Of a stretch of 64,000 bases of DNA, positions 54,821 through 62,794 are shown in pieces. Every line of letters begins with the position of its first letter. The stretch's first letter is position 1. The notes under the pieces were generated by a model. The model had not been told where the DNA came from, did no database searches, and was given only the letters and a program-made list of their open reading frames with translations. A program made the translations under genes and the position numbers. The stretch is from Gordonia amarae NBRC 15530 (lineage in GTDB: Bacteria > Actinomycetota > Actinomycetes > Mycobacteriales > Mycobacteriaceae): NCBI RefSeq assembly GCF_000241345.1, contig NZ_BAED01000076.1:1-64000 (forward strand), in the 5' to 3' direction.

Positions 54821-56059
54821 ATGGGCTTTCTCACGAGTCGTTCACGAACCGCCGCTCCGGTCCGCGTAACCGTGCTGGCCGCGGCCCTCGCGCTGGGGGT
54901 GGGACTGACCTCCGGCTGCGGTGGCGACGAGGACGTCGCGGCGTCCGATTCGTCCCAGACGACCACGGCCCGGACCTCCGCGACCACGTCGAGCACACCG
55001 CTGCCGACGAGTTCGGCGACCCCGTCGCTGACCACCCTCACCAACCGCTGCGGCGCGGCCAAGCTCAAGAGCATGACGCAGCGGCAGAAACTGGCGCAGC
55101 TGATCATGGTCGGTGTCACCGGCACCGCCGACGCCCGGCAGGTGGTGCGGTCGGAGCAGATCGGCGGCATCTTCATCGGCAGCTGGACGGACAAGTCGAT
55201 CCTCACCAGCGGCGCCGCCGCCAACATCTCCCGCAGCGCCAAGATCCCGCTGATGGTCTCCGTCGACCAGGAGGGCGGCCGGGTGTCGCGGCTGTCGGAC
55301 CTCGGTATCGACGCGCCTTCGGCCCGCCAACTCGCACAGTCCAAGACGCTGGCGCAGGTGCGGTCGATCGCGGCGCAGATGGGGCGCCAGATGAAGCGCC
55401 TGGGCGTGACCGTCGATTTCGCGCCTTCCATCGATGTCAGCAATGAATCCGACAACGAGGTGATCGGCGACCGTTCGTTCAGCAACGACCCGAACGTCGT
55501 CACCCGCTTCGGCGGCGCGTTCGCCCGCGGCCTGGCCGACGCCGGCATCATCCCCGTGTACAAGCATTTCCCCGGCCACGGGCACGGTTCGGGCGACTCG
55601 CACCTCGGCGTGGTGCAGACCCCGCCGCTCGCGTCGCTGCAGAACAGCGACCTGGTGCCGTTCCGCAGGCTGCTCGCCAACCCCGGTCCCGCCGCCGCGA
55701 TGGTCGGGCACCTGATCGTGCCGGGCCTGACCTCGCCCGACATGCCCGCCAGCCTCGACGCGAAGGCGATCCGGATGCTGCGCACCGGCAAGGGCTACAA
55801 CGGCCCGGCGTTCAACGGGGTGATCTTCTCCGACGACCTCGGCTCGATGGCCGCGATCAGCTCCAAGTACCCGATCACGCAGGCGGCGGTACTGTCGATC
55901 CGGGCGGGCGTCGACGTCGCGCTGTGGACCACCACCGATCAGGTGCCGGCAGTGCTCGATTCGCTGGAGGCCGCCGTCCGTGACGGCCGTCTCAGCAAAT
56001 CCGCCGTCGACACCAAGGTGGTGCGGGTGCTGCGGGCCAAGGGTGTCCTGACCTGCTGA
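54821..56059 (+). CDS. lpqI: Beta-N-acetylglucosaminidase lipoprotein LpqI (NagZ-type GH3)
   Basis: About 412 residues. A lipoprotein signal ends at lipobox LTSGC (Cys33) and is followed by a Ser/Thr linker and a glycoside-hydrolase family 3 TIM barrel. The catalytic His-Asp dyad loop is KHFPGHGHGSGDSHLG and the nucleophile Asp is in VIFSDDLGSMAAI; VDQEGGRVSRLSDLG binds substrate. LpqI cleaves GlcNAc from muropeptide fragments for cell-wall recycling. The order aftD, DUF2613, lpqI, TetR matches Rv0236c-Rv0238. The start MGFLTSR was preferred to an upstream ATG. Confidence 0.93.
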   Translation: MGFLTSRSRTAAPVRVTVLAAALALGVGLTSGCGGDEDVAASDSSQTTTARTSATTSSTPLPTSSATPSLTTLTNRCGAAKLKSMTQRQKLAQLIMVGVTGTADARQVVRSEQIGGIFIGSWTDKSILTSGAAANISRSAKIPLMVSVDQEGGRVSRLSDLGIDAPSARQLAQSKTLAQVRSIAAQMGRQMKRLGVTVDFAPSIDVSNESDNEVIGDRSFSNDPNVVTRFGGAFARGLADAGIIPVYKHFPGHGHGSGDSHLGVVQTPPLASLQNSDLVPFRRLLANPGPAAAMVGHLIVPGLTSPDMPASLDAKAIRMLRTGKGYNGPAFNGVIFSDDLGSMAAISSKYPITQAAVLSIRAGVDVALWTTTDQVPAVLDSLEAAVRDGRLSKSAVDTKVVRVLRAKGVLTC

Positions 56060-56082
56060 TTCGCCGCCTCGTTCGCCACCGG

Positions 56083-56102
56083 AACTTACCGAATGGTAAG
56101 TT
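56083..56102. promoter_or_regulatory. Operator-like palindrome upstream of the TetR gene
   Basis: AACTTACC-GAAT-GGTAAGTT, a perfect 8-bp inverted repeat 58 bp before the TetR ATG. The core CTTAC-N6-GTAAG, with the same spacing, recurs at 60956-60971 between fabG4 and fadA2. Confidence 0.8.
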
Positions 56103-56159
56103 TGGTTGACGTGTGCGGTGGAGGGCCACGCACGTGAACCCACGGAATGAGGCGGATAT

Positions 56160-56771
56160 ATGGTCGGCGGAACCAAGCGACTTCCCCGCGCGGTACGCGA
56201 ACAGCAGATGCTCGACGCCGCGGTGCGGGTATTCGCCGACCACGGCTTCCGGGACACCTCGATGGACGCCATCGCCGCCGAGGCGGAGATCTCCAAGCCG
56301 ATGCTGTACCTGTACTACGGCTCGAAGGAAGAACTGTTCGGCGCCTGTATGAGCCGCGAGTCGAGCCGCTTCATCGAGGCGATGAGCGTCGGTTTCGACC
56401 CGAACCTGGCCCAGCGTGAGCAGGCCCGCACCGTGGTCCGTGAGTTCCTGCGGTACGTGCACGAGAACCGGCGGTCGTGGCGGGTCCTGTACCGCGTCGC
56501 CATCGGCACCGCGGCCTTCACCTCCCGCGTCATGGAGAGCCGCCAACGGATCACCGAGATGGTCGCCGGACTGATCCGCGCCGGCACCACCGTCGAGGGC
56601 GCCGCCGACATCGACTTCGAACTCACCGCGCTCGCCATCGTGGGGGCCACCGAGGCCGTCGCCGACCGCATCGCCGAGGGTGACGTCGACCTCGACGCCG
56701 CCACCGACCTGCTCGTCGGCATCGTCTGGCGCGGCCTCAAGGGTGTCGGCACCGACCGCGCCACCACCTAG
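56160..56771 (+). CDS. TetR-family transcriptional regulator (Rv0238-like)
   Basis: This 203-residue protein has an N-terminal TetR helix-turn-helix (about 10-56: REQQMLDAAVRVFADHGFRD, MDAIAAEAEISKPMLYLYYG) and a helical ligand-binding domain. In gene order it matches Rv0238. A perfect palindrome lies just upstream and the same core lies in the fabG4/fadA2 promoter region, so autoregulation and control of the HtdX-FabG4-FadA2 lipid genes are proposed. The ligand could be an acyl-CoA, which is a guess. Confidence 0.93.
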   Translation: MVGGTKRLPRAVREQQMLDAAVRVFADHGFRDTSMDAIAAEAEISKPMLYLYYGSKEELFGACMSRESSRFIEAMSVGFDPNLAQREQARTVVREFLRYVHENRRSWRVLYRVAIGTAAFTSRVMESRQRITEMVAGLIRAGTTVEGAADIDFELTALAIVGATEAVADRIAEGDVDLDAATDLLVGIVWRGLKGVGTDRATT

Positions 56772-56938
56772 CCCGCGGCCGTTCGCCCACGGGACCGGAT
56801 ACGGCGCGCGGCCGGACCCAAGACCTGGCACCGGACCTGCCTGCACTCGGCGTGGTCAACTCCAGCGCCTGCCGATACCACCGCGAACTGCATTTCCGAA
56901 CCGCGGTCTCAGGTATCACCGAGAACTGATCACAAGGT

Positions 56939-57364
56939 TTACTCCTGGATCAGCCACGGGTTGACGATAGCGACGCCCATCGGCGCAAAATCCGCAACAT
57001 TGCGTGTGACGACGGTGAGTCCGTGAACGAGTGCTGTTGCCGCTATATACCCGTCGCGTTCGGGACGGGGGTCGGGGACGTGTAGGAGTGCTGCGCGACG
57101 GGCCACTTCACAATCGACGGGGAGGGTGCGCCTGTCGAAGGCATTGATGACGCGGGCGTCGAACCACCGTCGTAGCGACCTGCCCTGAAGCTCGTCCCGG
57201 CGCTCGACCCGAAGGATGCCGAGTTCGATCTCGGAGACCGTGACCGAGCTGAGGTATTGTTCGGTCGCCGGTTGTGCGGCCGCCCATGCCGCGACGCTGT
57301 CGTCGATCCGGCCCGGTTGCTTGCGGAGTTCGCTGACAACATTGGTGTCGAGCAGGTAGGTCAC
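56939..57364 (-). CDS. vapC: PIN-domain toxin (VapC family)
   Basis: 141 residues, starting MTYLLDTNVVSELRK with the first PIN aspartate, VTVSEIELGILRVE with the central acidic residue and DGYIAATALVHGLTVVTRNV with the later aspartate. These are typical of VapC endoribonucleases. Its ATG overlaps the Phd-type antitoxin stop by four bases. Codon use is like its neighbours. Confidence 0.9.
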   Translation of the reverse strand: MTYLLDTNVVSELRKQPGRIDDSVAAWAAAQPATEQYLSSVTVSEIELGILRVERRDELQGRSLRRWFDARVINAFDRRTLPVDCEVARRAALLHVPDPRPERDGYIAATALVHGLTVVTRNVADFAPMGVAIVNPWLIQE

Positions 57365-57600
57365 AGTTCGGCCGCTCGGGGCAGCGTACGCGACACGACC
57401 GGCTCGAAGTCGATGTCTTCCGTCATCTGCAACACCTCGAGCAGGCTTCGCCGATCGCGCATCTGCTCATACTCGGCAATGGACAGCAGGACGTATGCGG
57501 GTTCACCACGGTCCGTGATGACGACTGGACCGTTGTCGGCAGCGCGTTTGGCTCCGCTCACATCTTGGTTGAATTCTCGTGCACTGAATGTCGTCGCCAT
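57361..57600 (-). CDS. Phd/YefM-type antitoxin
   Basis: 79 residues: ATTFSAREFNQDVSGAKRAA followed by GPVVITDRGEPAYVLLSIAE is the Phd/YefM DNA-binding domain. The C-terminal 30 residues (LEVLQMTEDIDFEPVVSR) probably neutralise the PIN toxin encoded next. A near-perfect 20-bp palindrome lies 10 bp upstream of its start codon and is the likely autoregulatory operator. Confidence 0.9.
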   Translation of the reverse strand: MATTFSAREFNQDVSGAKRAADNGPVVITDRGEPAYVLLSIAEYEQMRDRRSLLEVLQMTEDIDFEPVVSRTLPRAAEL

Positions 57601-57610
57601 TGGTACCCCC

Positions 57611-57630
57611 TTGTAGGAACGTTTCTACAA
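57611..57630. promoter_or_regulatory. Palindromic operator of the Phd/VapC module
   Basis: TTGTAGGAACGTTTCTACAA: nine of ten positions pair. It is immediately upstream of the antitoxin ATG, where Phd-family antitoxins bind to repress their own operon. Confidence 0.75.
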
Positions 57631-57669
57631 TACCGCACATAGTGGCTCGGTGGGGGCTCCCAGAGCCGG

Positions 57670-58083
57670 CTACGGCAGGAGTTCGAACGACCTGACATGT
57701 CGGGGACGCACGACGGAGAAGTGACGCCGGTCGACAGTGGCAACCGTGCGCACTCCGAGGCGCTCGGCAGTGGCCACCACCGACGCATCGGCGGTGCCGA
57801 GTGGCAGGTCCCGGTATCGGGCCACCAACTCCGCGATGCGCAGCCAGTCCGCCGCCGCAACAGGTTCGACGGTGAAATGGCCGGCGGCGAGATCGCCGAG
57901 AAACCGCACCTCGGCTTCGGCACCCAGCCTGGTGCTGAGAAGATACGTGACTTCGGTGATGACCAACGTCGGGACGATCAATGGGCCAGGGTGCGTTTCG
58001 AGAAGCTCCAGCGATGCGTGATGGTGCGCGTCGTCGGCGTCGACGTAGGCATACAGTGGTCCGGCATCGACGATGAGCGGCAC
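57670..58083 (-). CDS. vapC: PIN-domain toxin (VapC24/Rv0240-like)
   Basis: 137 residues: MPLIVDAGPLYAYVDADDAH with the first PIN aspartate, LVITEVTYLLSTRLGAEAEV and LPLGTADASVVATAERLGV with the later acidic residues. This is the VapC pattern. Gene order relative to TetR and HtdX matches Rv0240 (VapC24). The start overlaps the antitoxin stop by one base. Confidence 0.9.
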   Translation of the reverse strand: MPLIVDAGPLYAYVDADDAHHHASLELLETHPGPLIVPTLVITEVTYLLSTRLGAEAEVRFLGDLAAGHFTVEPVAAADWLRIAELVARYRDLPLGTADASVVATAERLGVRTVATVDRRHFSVVRPRHVRSFELLP

Positions 58084-58337
58084 TACTGTTTGGCTTCTGT
58101 GGATTCGGCCCCGGCGTTCTGGAGCTCTGTGGCCAGGATCTCTTCGATGCGCTCAGAGATGTCGCTTCGCCCGCTGCGACCCGCGGCTGCGGCAGCGAGC
58201 CTTCTGCGTGACCCCGTACCGAGGAAGGTTTCCAATGCTTCCCTGCTGACCTCGGAGATCGTTGTACCCCGCAGATTCGCCTCGTGACGCAGCCGCGCAT
58301 CGAGTTCATCGGGAATCTTGATGGTCGTCCGCTTCAT
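58083..58337 (-). CDS. vapB: Ribbon-helix-helix antitoxin (VapB24/Rv0239-like)
   Basis: About 84 residues: MKRTTIKIPDELDARLRHEA begins a ribbon-helix-helix domain (about 1-45, ISEVSREALETFLG), followed by an Arg/Ala-rich linker and an acidic C-terminus that should bind the PIN toxin. The ATG at 58337 was chosen; two in-frame ATGs upstream overlap a GTATG-N4-CATAC inverted repeat that could be the operator. Confidence 0.88.
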   Translation of the reverse strand: MKRTTIKIPDELDARLRHEANLRGTTISEVSREALETFLGTGSRRRLAAAAAGRSGRSDISERIEEILATELQNAGAESTEAKQ

Positions 58338-58546
58338 GTATGCCAGCATACCTGCCATGCACTACACTGGCGGCATGGATGATCTGATCATCGATGCCGG
58401 CGACGCCTACTAAGCGAGGGCCGGGCGCACGCGGGCGGCCGAGCGATTTGTGGAGCTTTCGCGGTAACTGAACGGGAGTAGCGGTGGCCGCGGTTGGACA
58501 CGTGAGGAGTTGTCCGCACCCCCGTCGAATGGACCGACCGAAAGCG

Positions 58547-58578
58547 CTGTGGGCCACCGGTTTCCCGGTGGCCCACAG
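58547..58578 (-). terminator. Terminator after htdX
   Basis: A 14-bp perfect stem (CTGTGGGCCACCGG at 58547-58560 with 58565-58578), loop TTTC, just past the htdX stop on the minus strand. The region from 58338 to 58546 holds no clear gene. Confidence 0.85.
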
Positions 58579-58590
58579 TCATGTCGGTGT

Positions 58591-59478
58591 TCAGTTGTGG
58601 CGCAGGGTGGCCGTCAGGTGCGGGTAGCCCTTGCGGCGGTTGCGGATTTCGATGTCGAAGTTGCCCTTGCCGTCGATGCGCCGGGTGTACAGGTTGACCT
58701 TGGCGGGCAGCAGCAGCGGCTTGCCGAACTGCACGTCGTAGGTCACCTCGCCGGGCAGCTGGGCCTCGATGTTGGCCAGCGCGGCTGCGGCGCTCCACAT
58801 TCCGTGGGCGATTGCCTTGGAGAAGCCGAACGCCCTGGCGGGCAGGTCACCCATGTGGATGGGGTTGCGGTCACCGGAGGCGGCCGCGTACTCACGGATG
58901 CGTCCGAGGTCCACCGACAGCACGGCGTCCGGCGGCGGCGGGGCCGAGTTCTTCGGGACGGGACCGCGCGGTTCGCCGGACAGGCTGGTGCGCTGCTGCT
59001 TGAGGAAGGTGGCGGTCTGCACCGCGACAACCTCGGAGCCGACGGTGAACTCGCTGATCATGTCGATCAGCAGACCCTTGCGGTGCTCGCGCAGGTTCTC
59101 CGCGTGCGTGGTGATGGTCAGCGGCTCGTCGACACCGATCTCGCGCTTGCGCTCGATGGTGTTGGCGATGTGCACCGAACCGACCGCGCCGAACGGGAAC
59201 GCGCTGTCGGTCATGATCTTCATCGACAGCGGGAACTGCAGCACGAACAGGTAGGTCAGCGGCACCGTCGCGGAGAACCGCTGCCCCGTGGTCCGGCAAT
59301 ACGTTTGCAGCGCAGCCGGATCGACGCGCACATCGGCGAGCCGGTACCGGGTGTCGGGGACCGTGGCGGTCGGTGAGACCTTGGCGGGTTTGCCGATCAC
59401 CGGCAGCATCGCCGCGACCGCTTTGCCGTAGATCGAGGCGGTGCCGGGGGCGCCGCTGAGTGTGATCGTCTTACTCAT
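58591..59478 (-). CDS. htdX: 3-hydroxyacyl-thioester dehydratase HtdX-like (MaoC)
   Basis: About 295 residues with a double hot-dog fold. The C-terminal MaoC domain carries the hydratase-2 motif (YAAASGDRNPIHMGDLPARA, Asp/His catalytic pair), and VPLTYLFVLQFPLSMKIMTD lies in the N-terminal half. It dehydrates 3-hydroxyacyl-CoA or -ACP in fatty-acid/mycolic-acid metabolism. It is translationally coupled to fabG4 (TGATG). Gene order matches Rv0241c-Rv0242c. The start MSKTITLSG is the coupled one. Confidence 0.92.
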   Translation of the reverse strand: MSKTITLSGAPGTASIYGKAVAAMLPVIGKPAKVSPTATVPDTRYRLADVRVDPAALQTYCRTTGQRFSATVPLTYLFVLQFPLSMKIMTDSAFPFGAVGSVHIANTIERKREIGVDEPLTITTHAENLREHRKGLLIDMISEFTVGSEVVAVQTATFLKQQRTSLSGEPRGPVPKNSAPPPPDAVLSVDLGRIREYAAASGDRNPIHMGDLPARAFGFSKAIAHGMWSAAAALANIEAQLPGEVTYDVQFGKPLLLPAKVNLYTRRIDGKGNFDIEIRNRRKGYPHLTATLRHN

Positions 59479-60833
59479 CACGCACCCAGGAAGCCCTGGC
59501 CGCACACGCGGACGACGTTGCCGGTGACCGCGTTCGACGCCGGGTTGGCGAAGTAGGCGACGGTCTCGGCGACGTCGACGGTCTGGCCGCCCTGCTGCAG
59601 CGAGCTCATCAGGCGGCCGGCCTCGCGGGTGGCCAGCGGGATGGCGGCGGTCATCTTGGTCTCGATGAAGCCGGGGGCGACGGCGTTGATGGTGACGCCC
59701 TTCTCGGCGAGGATCGGCGCGTAGGCGTCGACGAGGCCGATGACGCCGGCCTTGGAGGCGCCGTAGTTGGTCTGGCCGCGGTTACCGGCGATACCGGCGA
59801 TCGACGACACGTCGATGACGGCGCCGCCCTCACGCAGGGCGCCCTTCTCCAGCAGGCCGTTCACGAGGGCCTCGGGGGCGAGCAGGTTGACCGAGATCAC
59901 CGAATCCCAGCGGGCGTCGTCCATGTTGGCGAGCAGCTTGTCACGGGTGATGCCGGCGTTGTTGACGATGATGTCGACGCCGCCGTGGCGTTCGAGGGCG
60001 TGCTCGGCGAGCTTGGCGCCGGCGTCGGGGGCGCTCACGTCCAGCGGGAAGGAGGTGCCGCCGACCTTGTTGGCGGTCTCGGCGAGGGCCTCACCGGCGG
60101 CCGGGATGTCGGCGCAGATGACGTGCGCACCGTCGCGGGAGAGGACCTCGGCGATGGTGGCGCCGATGCCGCGGGCGGCGCCGGTCACCACGGCGACCTT
60201 GCCGTCGAGGGGCTTGTCCCAGGACTCGACGGATGCGCCGTCGGCGGCACCGACCCGGAACACCTGGGCGTCGACGAACGCGGACTTGGCCGACAGGATG
60301 AAGCGCAGCGTCGACTCCAGGCCGGTCAGGCCGGTCTTGGCGTCGGGGGAGACGTACACCAGCTGCACGGTGGAACCCTTGAGCAGTTCCTTGCCGAGCG
60401 ACCGGGTGAAGCCTTCGAGGGCGCGCTGGGCGATCCGCTCACCGGTGGTGCCGGCCAGTTCGGGGGTGGTGCCGATGACCACGAAGCGGGCGCAGGCGGC
60501 GGTCGAGCGCATCGCCGGCTGGAAGAACTCGAACAGCTGACGCAGTTCGTCGGGGGAGGTGATGCCGGTGGCATCGAACACCAGCGCGCCGTACTTGTCG
60601 GCGGAGCGGCCCGAGGTGGCGTTCTGGATCAGGGTGTAGTCGGCGCCGGTGAGGATCTCGCGCAGCGGCTCGACGAGACGTCCGGAACCACCGAGCAGCA
60701 CCGGGCCGGCGAGTGCGGGTTCGGACGGCTTGTAGCGGCGCAGCGTGGGCGGGACGGGCAGGCCTGCCTGCTTGGCGATGAACGAGCCGGGTGCGGAGTG
60801 GACGAATGACGAGTACAAGCCGGTGTTGGCCAC
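59478..60833 (-). CDS. fabG4: 3-oxoacyl-ACP/CoA reductase FabG4-like (long form)
   Basis: This 451-residue, high-molecular-weight FabG has an N-terminal flavodoxin-like, non-catalytic half (about 1-205) and a C-terminal SDR domain with TGAARGIGATIAEVLSRDGA (NADH-binding), NNAGITRDKL, VSSIAG serine and YGASKAG Tyr-Lys pair. It reduces 3-oxoacyl thioesters. It is the first gene of the fabG4-htdX operon, divergent from fadA2 across a shared operator-like palindrome. The start is a GTG reading VANTGLYSSFVHS. Confidence 0.95.
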   Translation of the reverse strand: MANTGLYSSFVHSAPGSFIAKQAGLPVPPTLRRYKPSEPALAGPVLLGGSGRLVEPLREILTGADYTLIQNATSGRSADKYGALVFDATGITSPDELRQLFEFFQPAMRSTAACARFVVIGTTPELAGTTGERIAQRALEGFTRSLGKELLKGSTVQLVYVSPDAKTGLTGLESTLRFILSAKSAFVDAQVFRVGAADGASVESWDKPLDGKVAVVTGAARGIGATIAEVLSRDGAHVICADIPAAGEALAETANKVGGTSFPLDVSAPDAGAKLAEHALERHGGVDIIVNNAGITRDKLLANMDDARWDSVISVNLLAPEALVNGLLEKGALREGGAVIDVSSIAGIAGNRGQTNYGASKAGVIGLVDAYAPILAEKGVTINAVAPGFIETKMTAAIPLATREAGRLMSSLQQGGQTVDVAETVAYFANPASNAVTGNVVRVCGQGFLGA

Positions 60834-60953
60834 TGTGGATCTCCTGTTCTGCGTGCCTTTGTGTGCCCTGTCGTGGGTGGCACGTGCGGGGCACTTGCGC
60901 CTACGGCGAGCGATGGTAGCTGCCGAGCGCGCCGGGCCGGGCGTTCGACAACG

Positions 60954-60973
60954 AACTTACTGTTGAGTAAGAA
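60954..60973. promoter_or_regulatory. Operator-like palindrome in the fabG4/fadA2 divergent promoter
   Basis: AACTTAC-TGTTGA-GTAAGAA; the core CTTAC-N6-GTAAG is the same, with the same spacing, as the palindrome before the TetR gene. A TATAGA box at 60979-60984 lies 17 bp past CTTACT, so the site probably covers the fadA2 -35 region. Confidence 0.75.
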
Positions 60974-61011
60974 TACGCTATAGATACCAAACACCACCCT
61001 GGGAGATCGAA

Positions 61012-62307
61012 GTGGCCAAAGCACCCAAGACCCGCAGCGAACGTCCGGTAGCGATCCTCGGCGGCAATCGGATTCCGTTTGCCCGCCAGGACAAGGCATA
61101 CGCCAAGGTCAGCAATCAGGAAATGTTCACCACCGCCCTCGACGGCCTGGTCAGCCGGTTCGGTCTGCAGGGCGAGCAGCTCGGTATGGTCGCCGGCGGC
61201 GCCGTCCTCAAGCACGCACGTGACTTCAATCTCATCCGCGAGTGCGTCCTCGGTTCGGCCCTGTCGCCGTACACCCCCGCCTTCGACATCCAGCAGGCGT
61301 GCGGCACCGGCCTGCAGGCCATCACCGCCGTCGCCGACGGTGTGGCCCGCGGCCGCTACGACGCCGCTGTCGGCGGTGGCGTCGACACCACCTCCGACGC
61401 CCCGATCGCCGTCTCGGAGTCGATGCGCCGGCAGATGCTCGAGGTCAACCGCTCGCGCACCACGCAGGACCAGCTGATCAACGCGCTGAAGCTGCTGCCC
61501 AACCTGGGTATCGAGATCCCGCGCAACGGCGAGCCCCGCACCGGCATGTCGATGGGCGAGCACGCCGCCATCACCGCCAAGGAGTTCGGCATCAAGCGCG
61601 CCGACCAGGACGAACTGGCCGCCGCCAGCCACCAGAAGATGGCCGCCGCCTACGACGCCGGTTTCTTCGACGACCTGATCACCCCGTTCGGCGGCCTGGT
61701 CCGCGACCAGAACCTGCGCGGCGACTCCACCGCCGAGAAGCTGTCGAAGCTCAAGCCGGTCTTCGGTGTGTCCCTGGGCGATGCCACCATGACCGCCGGC
61801 AACTCGACCCCGCTCACCGACGGCGCGTCGACGGTGCTGCTGGGCACCGACGAGTGGGCCAAGGACAAGGGCCTGCCGGTGCTGGCGTACTTCGTCGACA
61901 GCGAAACCGCCGCCGTCGACTACGTGAACGGCCCCGACGGCCTGCTGATGGCCCCCACCTACGCGGTGCCGCGCCTGTTGGAGCGCAACGGCCTGACCCT
62001 GCAGGATTTCGATTTCTACGAGATCCACGAGGCCTTCGCGTCGGTCGTGCTGTGCACGCTGGCCGCGTGGGAGTCGGAGACCTACTGCAAGGAGCGTCTG
62101 GGTCTGGACAAGGCGCTGGGCTCGATCGATCGCGCCAAGCTCAACGTCAACGGCTCGTCGCTGGCCGCGGGTCACCCGTTCGCCGCAACCGGCGGCCGCA
62201 TCGTCGCCCAGGCGGCCAAGCAGATCGCCGAGAACGGCGGCGGACGTGCGCTGATCTCGATCTGCGCGGCCGGTGGCCAGGGCGTCACCGCCATCATCGA
62301 GGGGTAG
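61012..62307 (+). CDS. fadA2: Acetyl-CoA acyltransferase (thiolase) FadA2-like
   Basis: This 431-residue thiolase has the nucleophilic cysteine in IQQACGTGLQAI (about 97), FYEIHEAFASVV, LAAGHPFAATG with the catalytic His, and SICAAGGQG with the second cysteine. It cleaves or forms 3-ketoacyl-CoA in fatty-acid degradation. The start is a GTG (VAKAPKTRSERPVAILGG) after GGGAGA. It is divergent from the fabG4-htdX operon, as Rv0243 is from Rv0242c. Confidence 0.95.
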   Translation: MAKAPKTRSERPVAILGGNRIPFARQDKAYAKVSNQEMFTTALDGLVSRFGLQGEQLGMVAGGAVLKHARDFNLIRECVLGSALSPYTPAFDIQQACGTGLQAITAVADGVARGRYDAAVGGGVDTTSDAPIAVSESMRRQMLEVNRSRTTQDQLINALKLLPNLGIEIPRNGEPRTGMSMGEHAAITAKEFGIKRADQDELAAASHQKMAAAYDAGFFDDLITPFGGLVRDQNLRGDSTAEKLSKLKPVFGVSLGDATMTAGNSTPLTDGASTVLLGTDEWAKDKGLPVLAYFVDSETAAVDYVNGPDGLLMAPTYAVPRLLERNGLTLQDFDFYEIHEAFASVVLCTLAAWESETYCKERLGLDKALGSIDRAKLNVNGSSLAAGHPFAATGGRIVAQAAKQIAENGGGRALISICAAGGQGVTAIIEG

Positions 62308-62315
62308 CTCACCTC

Positions 62316-62456
62316 GCCGGTTGAGGTGCGAGCTTGCGAGCCTCGAAACCTCGTGCGATGACAGTGTTGTCTCACCGGGTTTCGAGGCTCGTCGCTTTCG
62401 CTCCTCGCACCTCAACCGACTGGTGGGGCCGCTTTCGCTCCTCGCACCTCAACCGA
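62316..62456. repeat. REP-like repeats, three copies (6-8) in inverted arrangement
   Basis: A forward copy (62316-62360, GCCGGTTGAGGTGCGAG ... GAGCCTCGAAACC), an inverted copy (62371-62428) and a partial second inverted copy (62431-62456, GCTTTCGCTCCTCGCACCTC). They follow fadA2 directly and can fold into a large hairpin. Confidence 0.93.
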
Positions 62457-62523
62457 TGAGCCGGGTACGAAGCAGAGCCGCAACAGGCCGCTGTCAAAGC
62501 ATCACGATGTTTGGTCGCCCCGA

Positions 62524-62590
62524 GGTGGATTTTTCGGGCGGAGCGTCCCGTGTCTGGACGACCGAGCGAGCGCAGCCCGAAAAAACCACC
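62524..62590. repeat. Imperfect inverted repeat, possible mini-element
   Basis: GGTGGATTTTTCGGGC (62524-62539) and GCCCGAAAAAACCACC (62575-62590) pair in 15 of 16 positions around a 35-bp GC-rich loop. There is no coding sequence. It is a second, different inverted repeat just after the REP cluster. Confidence 0.8.
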
Positions 62591-62601
62591 GAAAAGTAAG
62601 G

Positions 62602-62649
62602 AGCCCCGATCAATCTGCCGGGTCGGGGGTCTGGCAGCTGATCGGGGCT
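62602..62649. terminator. Two-part hairpin between the repeats and the VanW gene
   Basis: An outer stem AGCCCCGATCA/TGATCGGGGCT (11 bp, 62602-62612 and 62639-62649) encloses an inner CTGCC/GGCAG stem. It may end fadA2 transcription. Nothing else was recognised from 62650 to 62794. Confidence 0.6.
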
Positions 62650-62794
62650 ACCCACATTTGTACGCTACTTTTCCGCGTAATTCACGTTCCGCCGCAAACT
62701 GGTGCGTTTTTCTTGCCGGGCCGGTGTTGTGGTGTGGTGGTGGCGGGTCGGCGGGGGCGGTCGGGCCGGCGCGGGGCACGTTACTCTCGGTGGA

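Noticed and set aside
62273..62599. Small protein gene after fadA2
   Set aside because: The frame consists of translated REP-like repeats and the following inverted repeat; no protein family was recognised.
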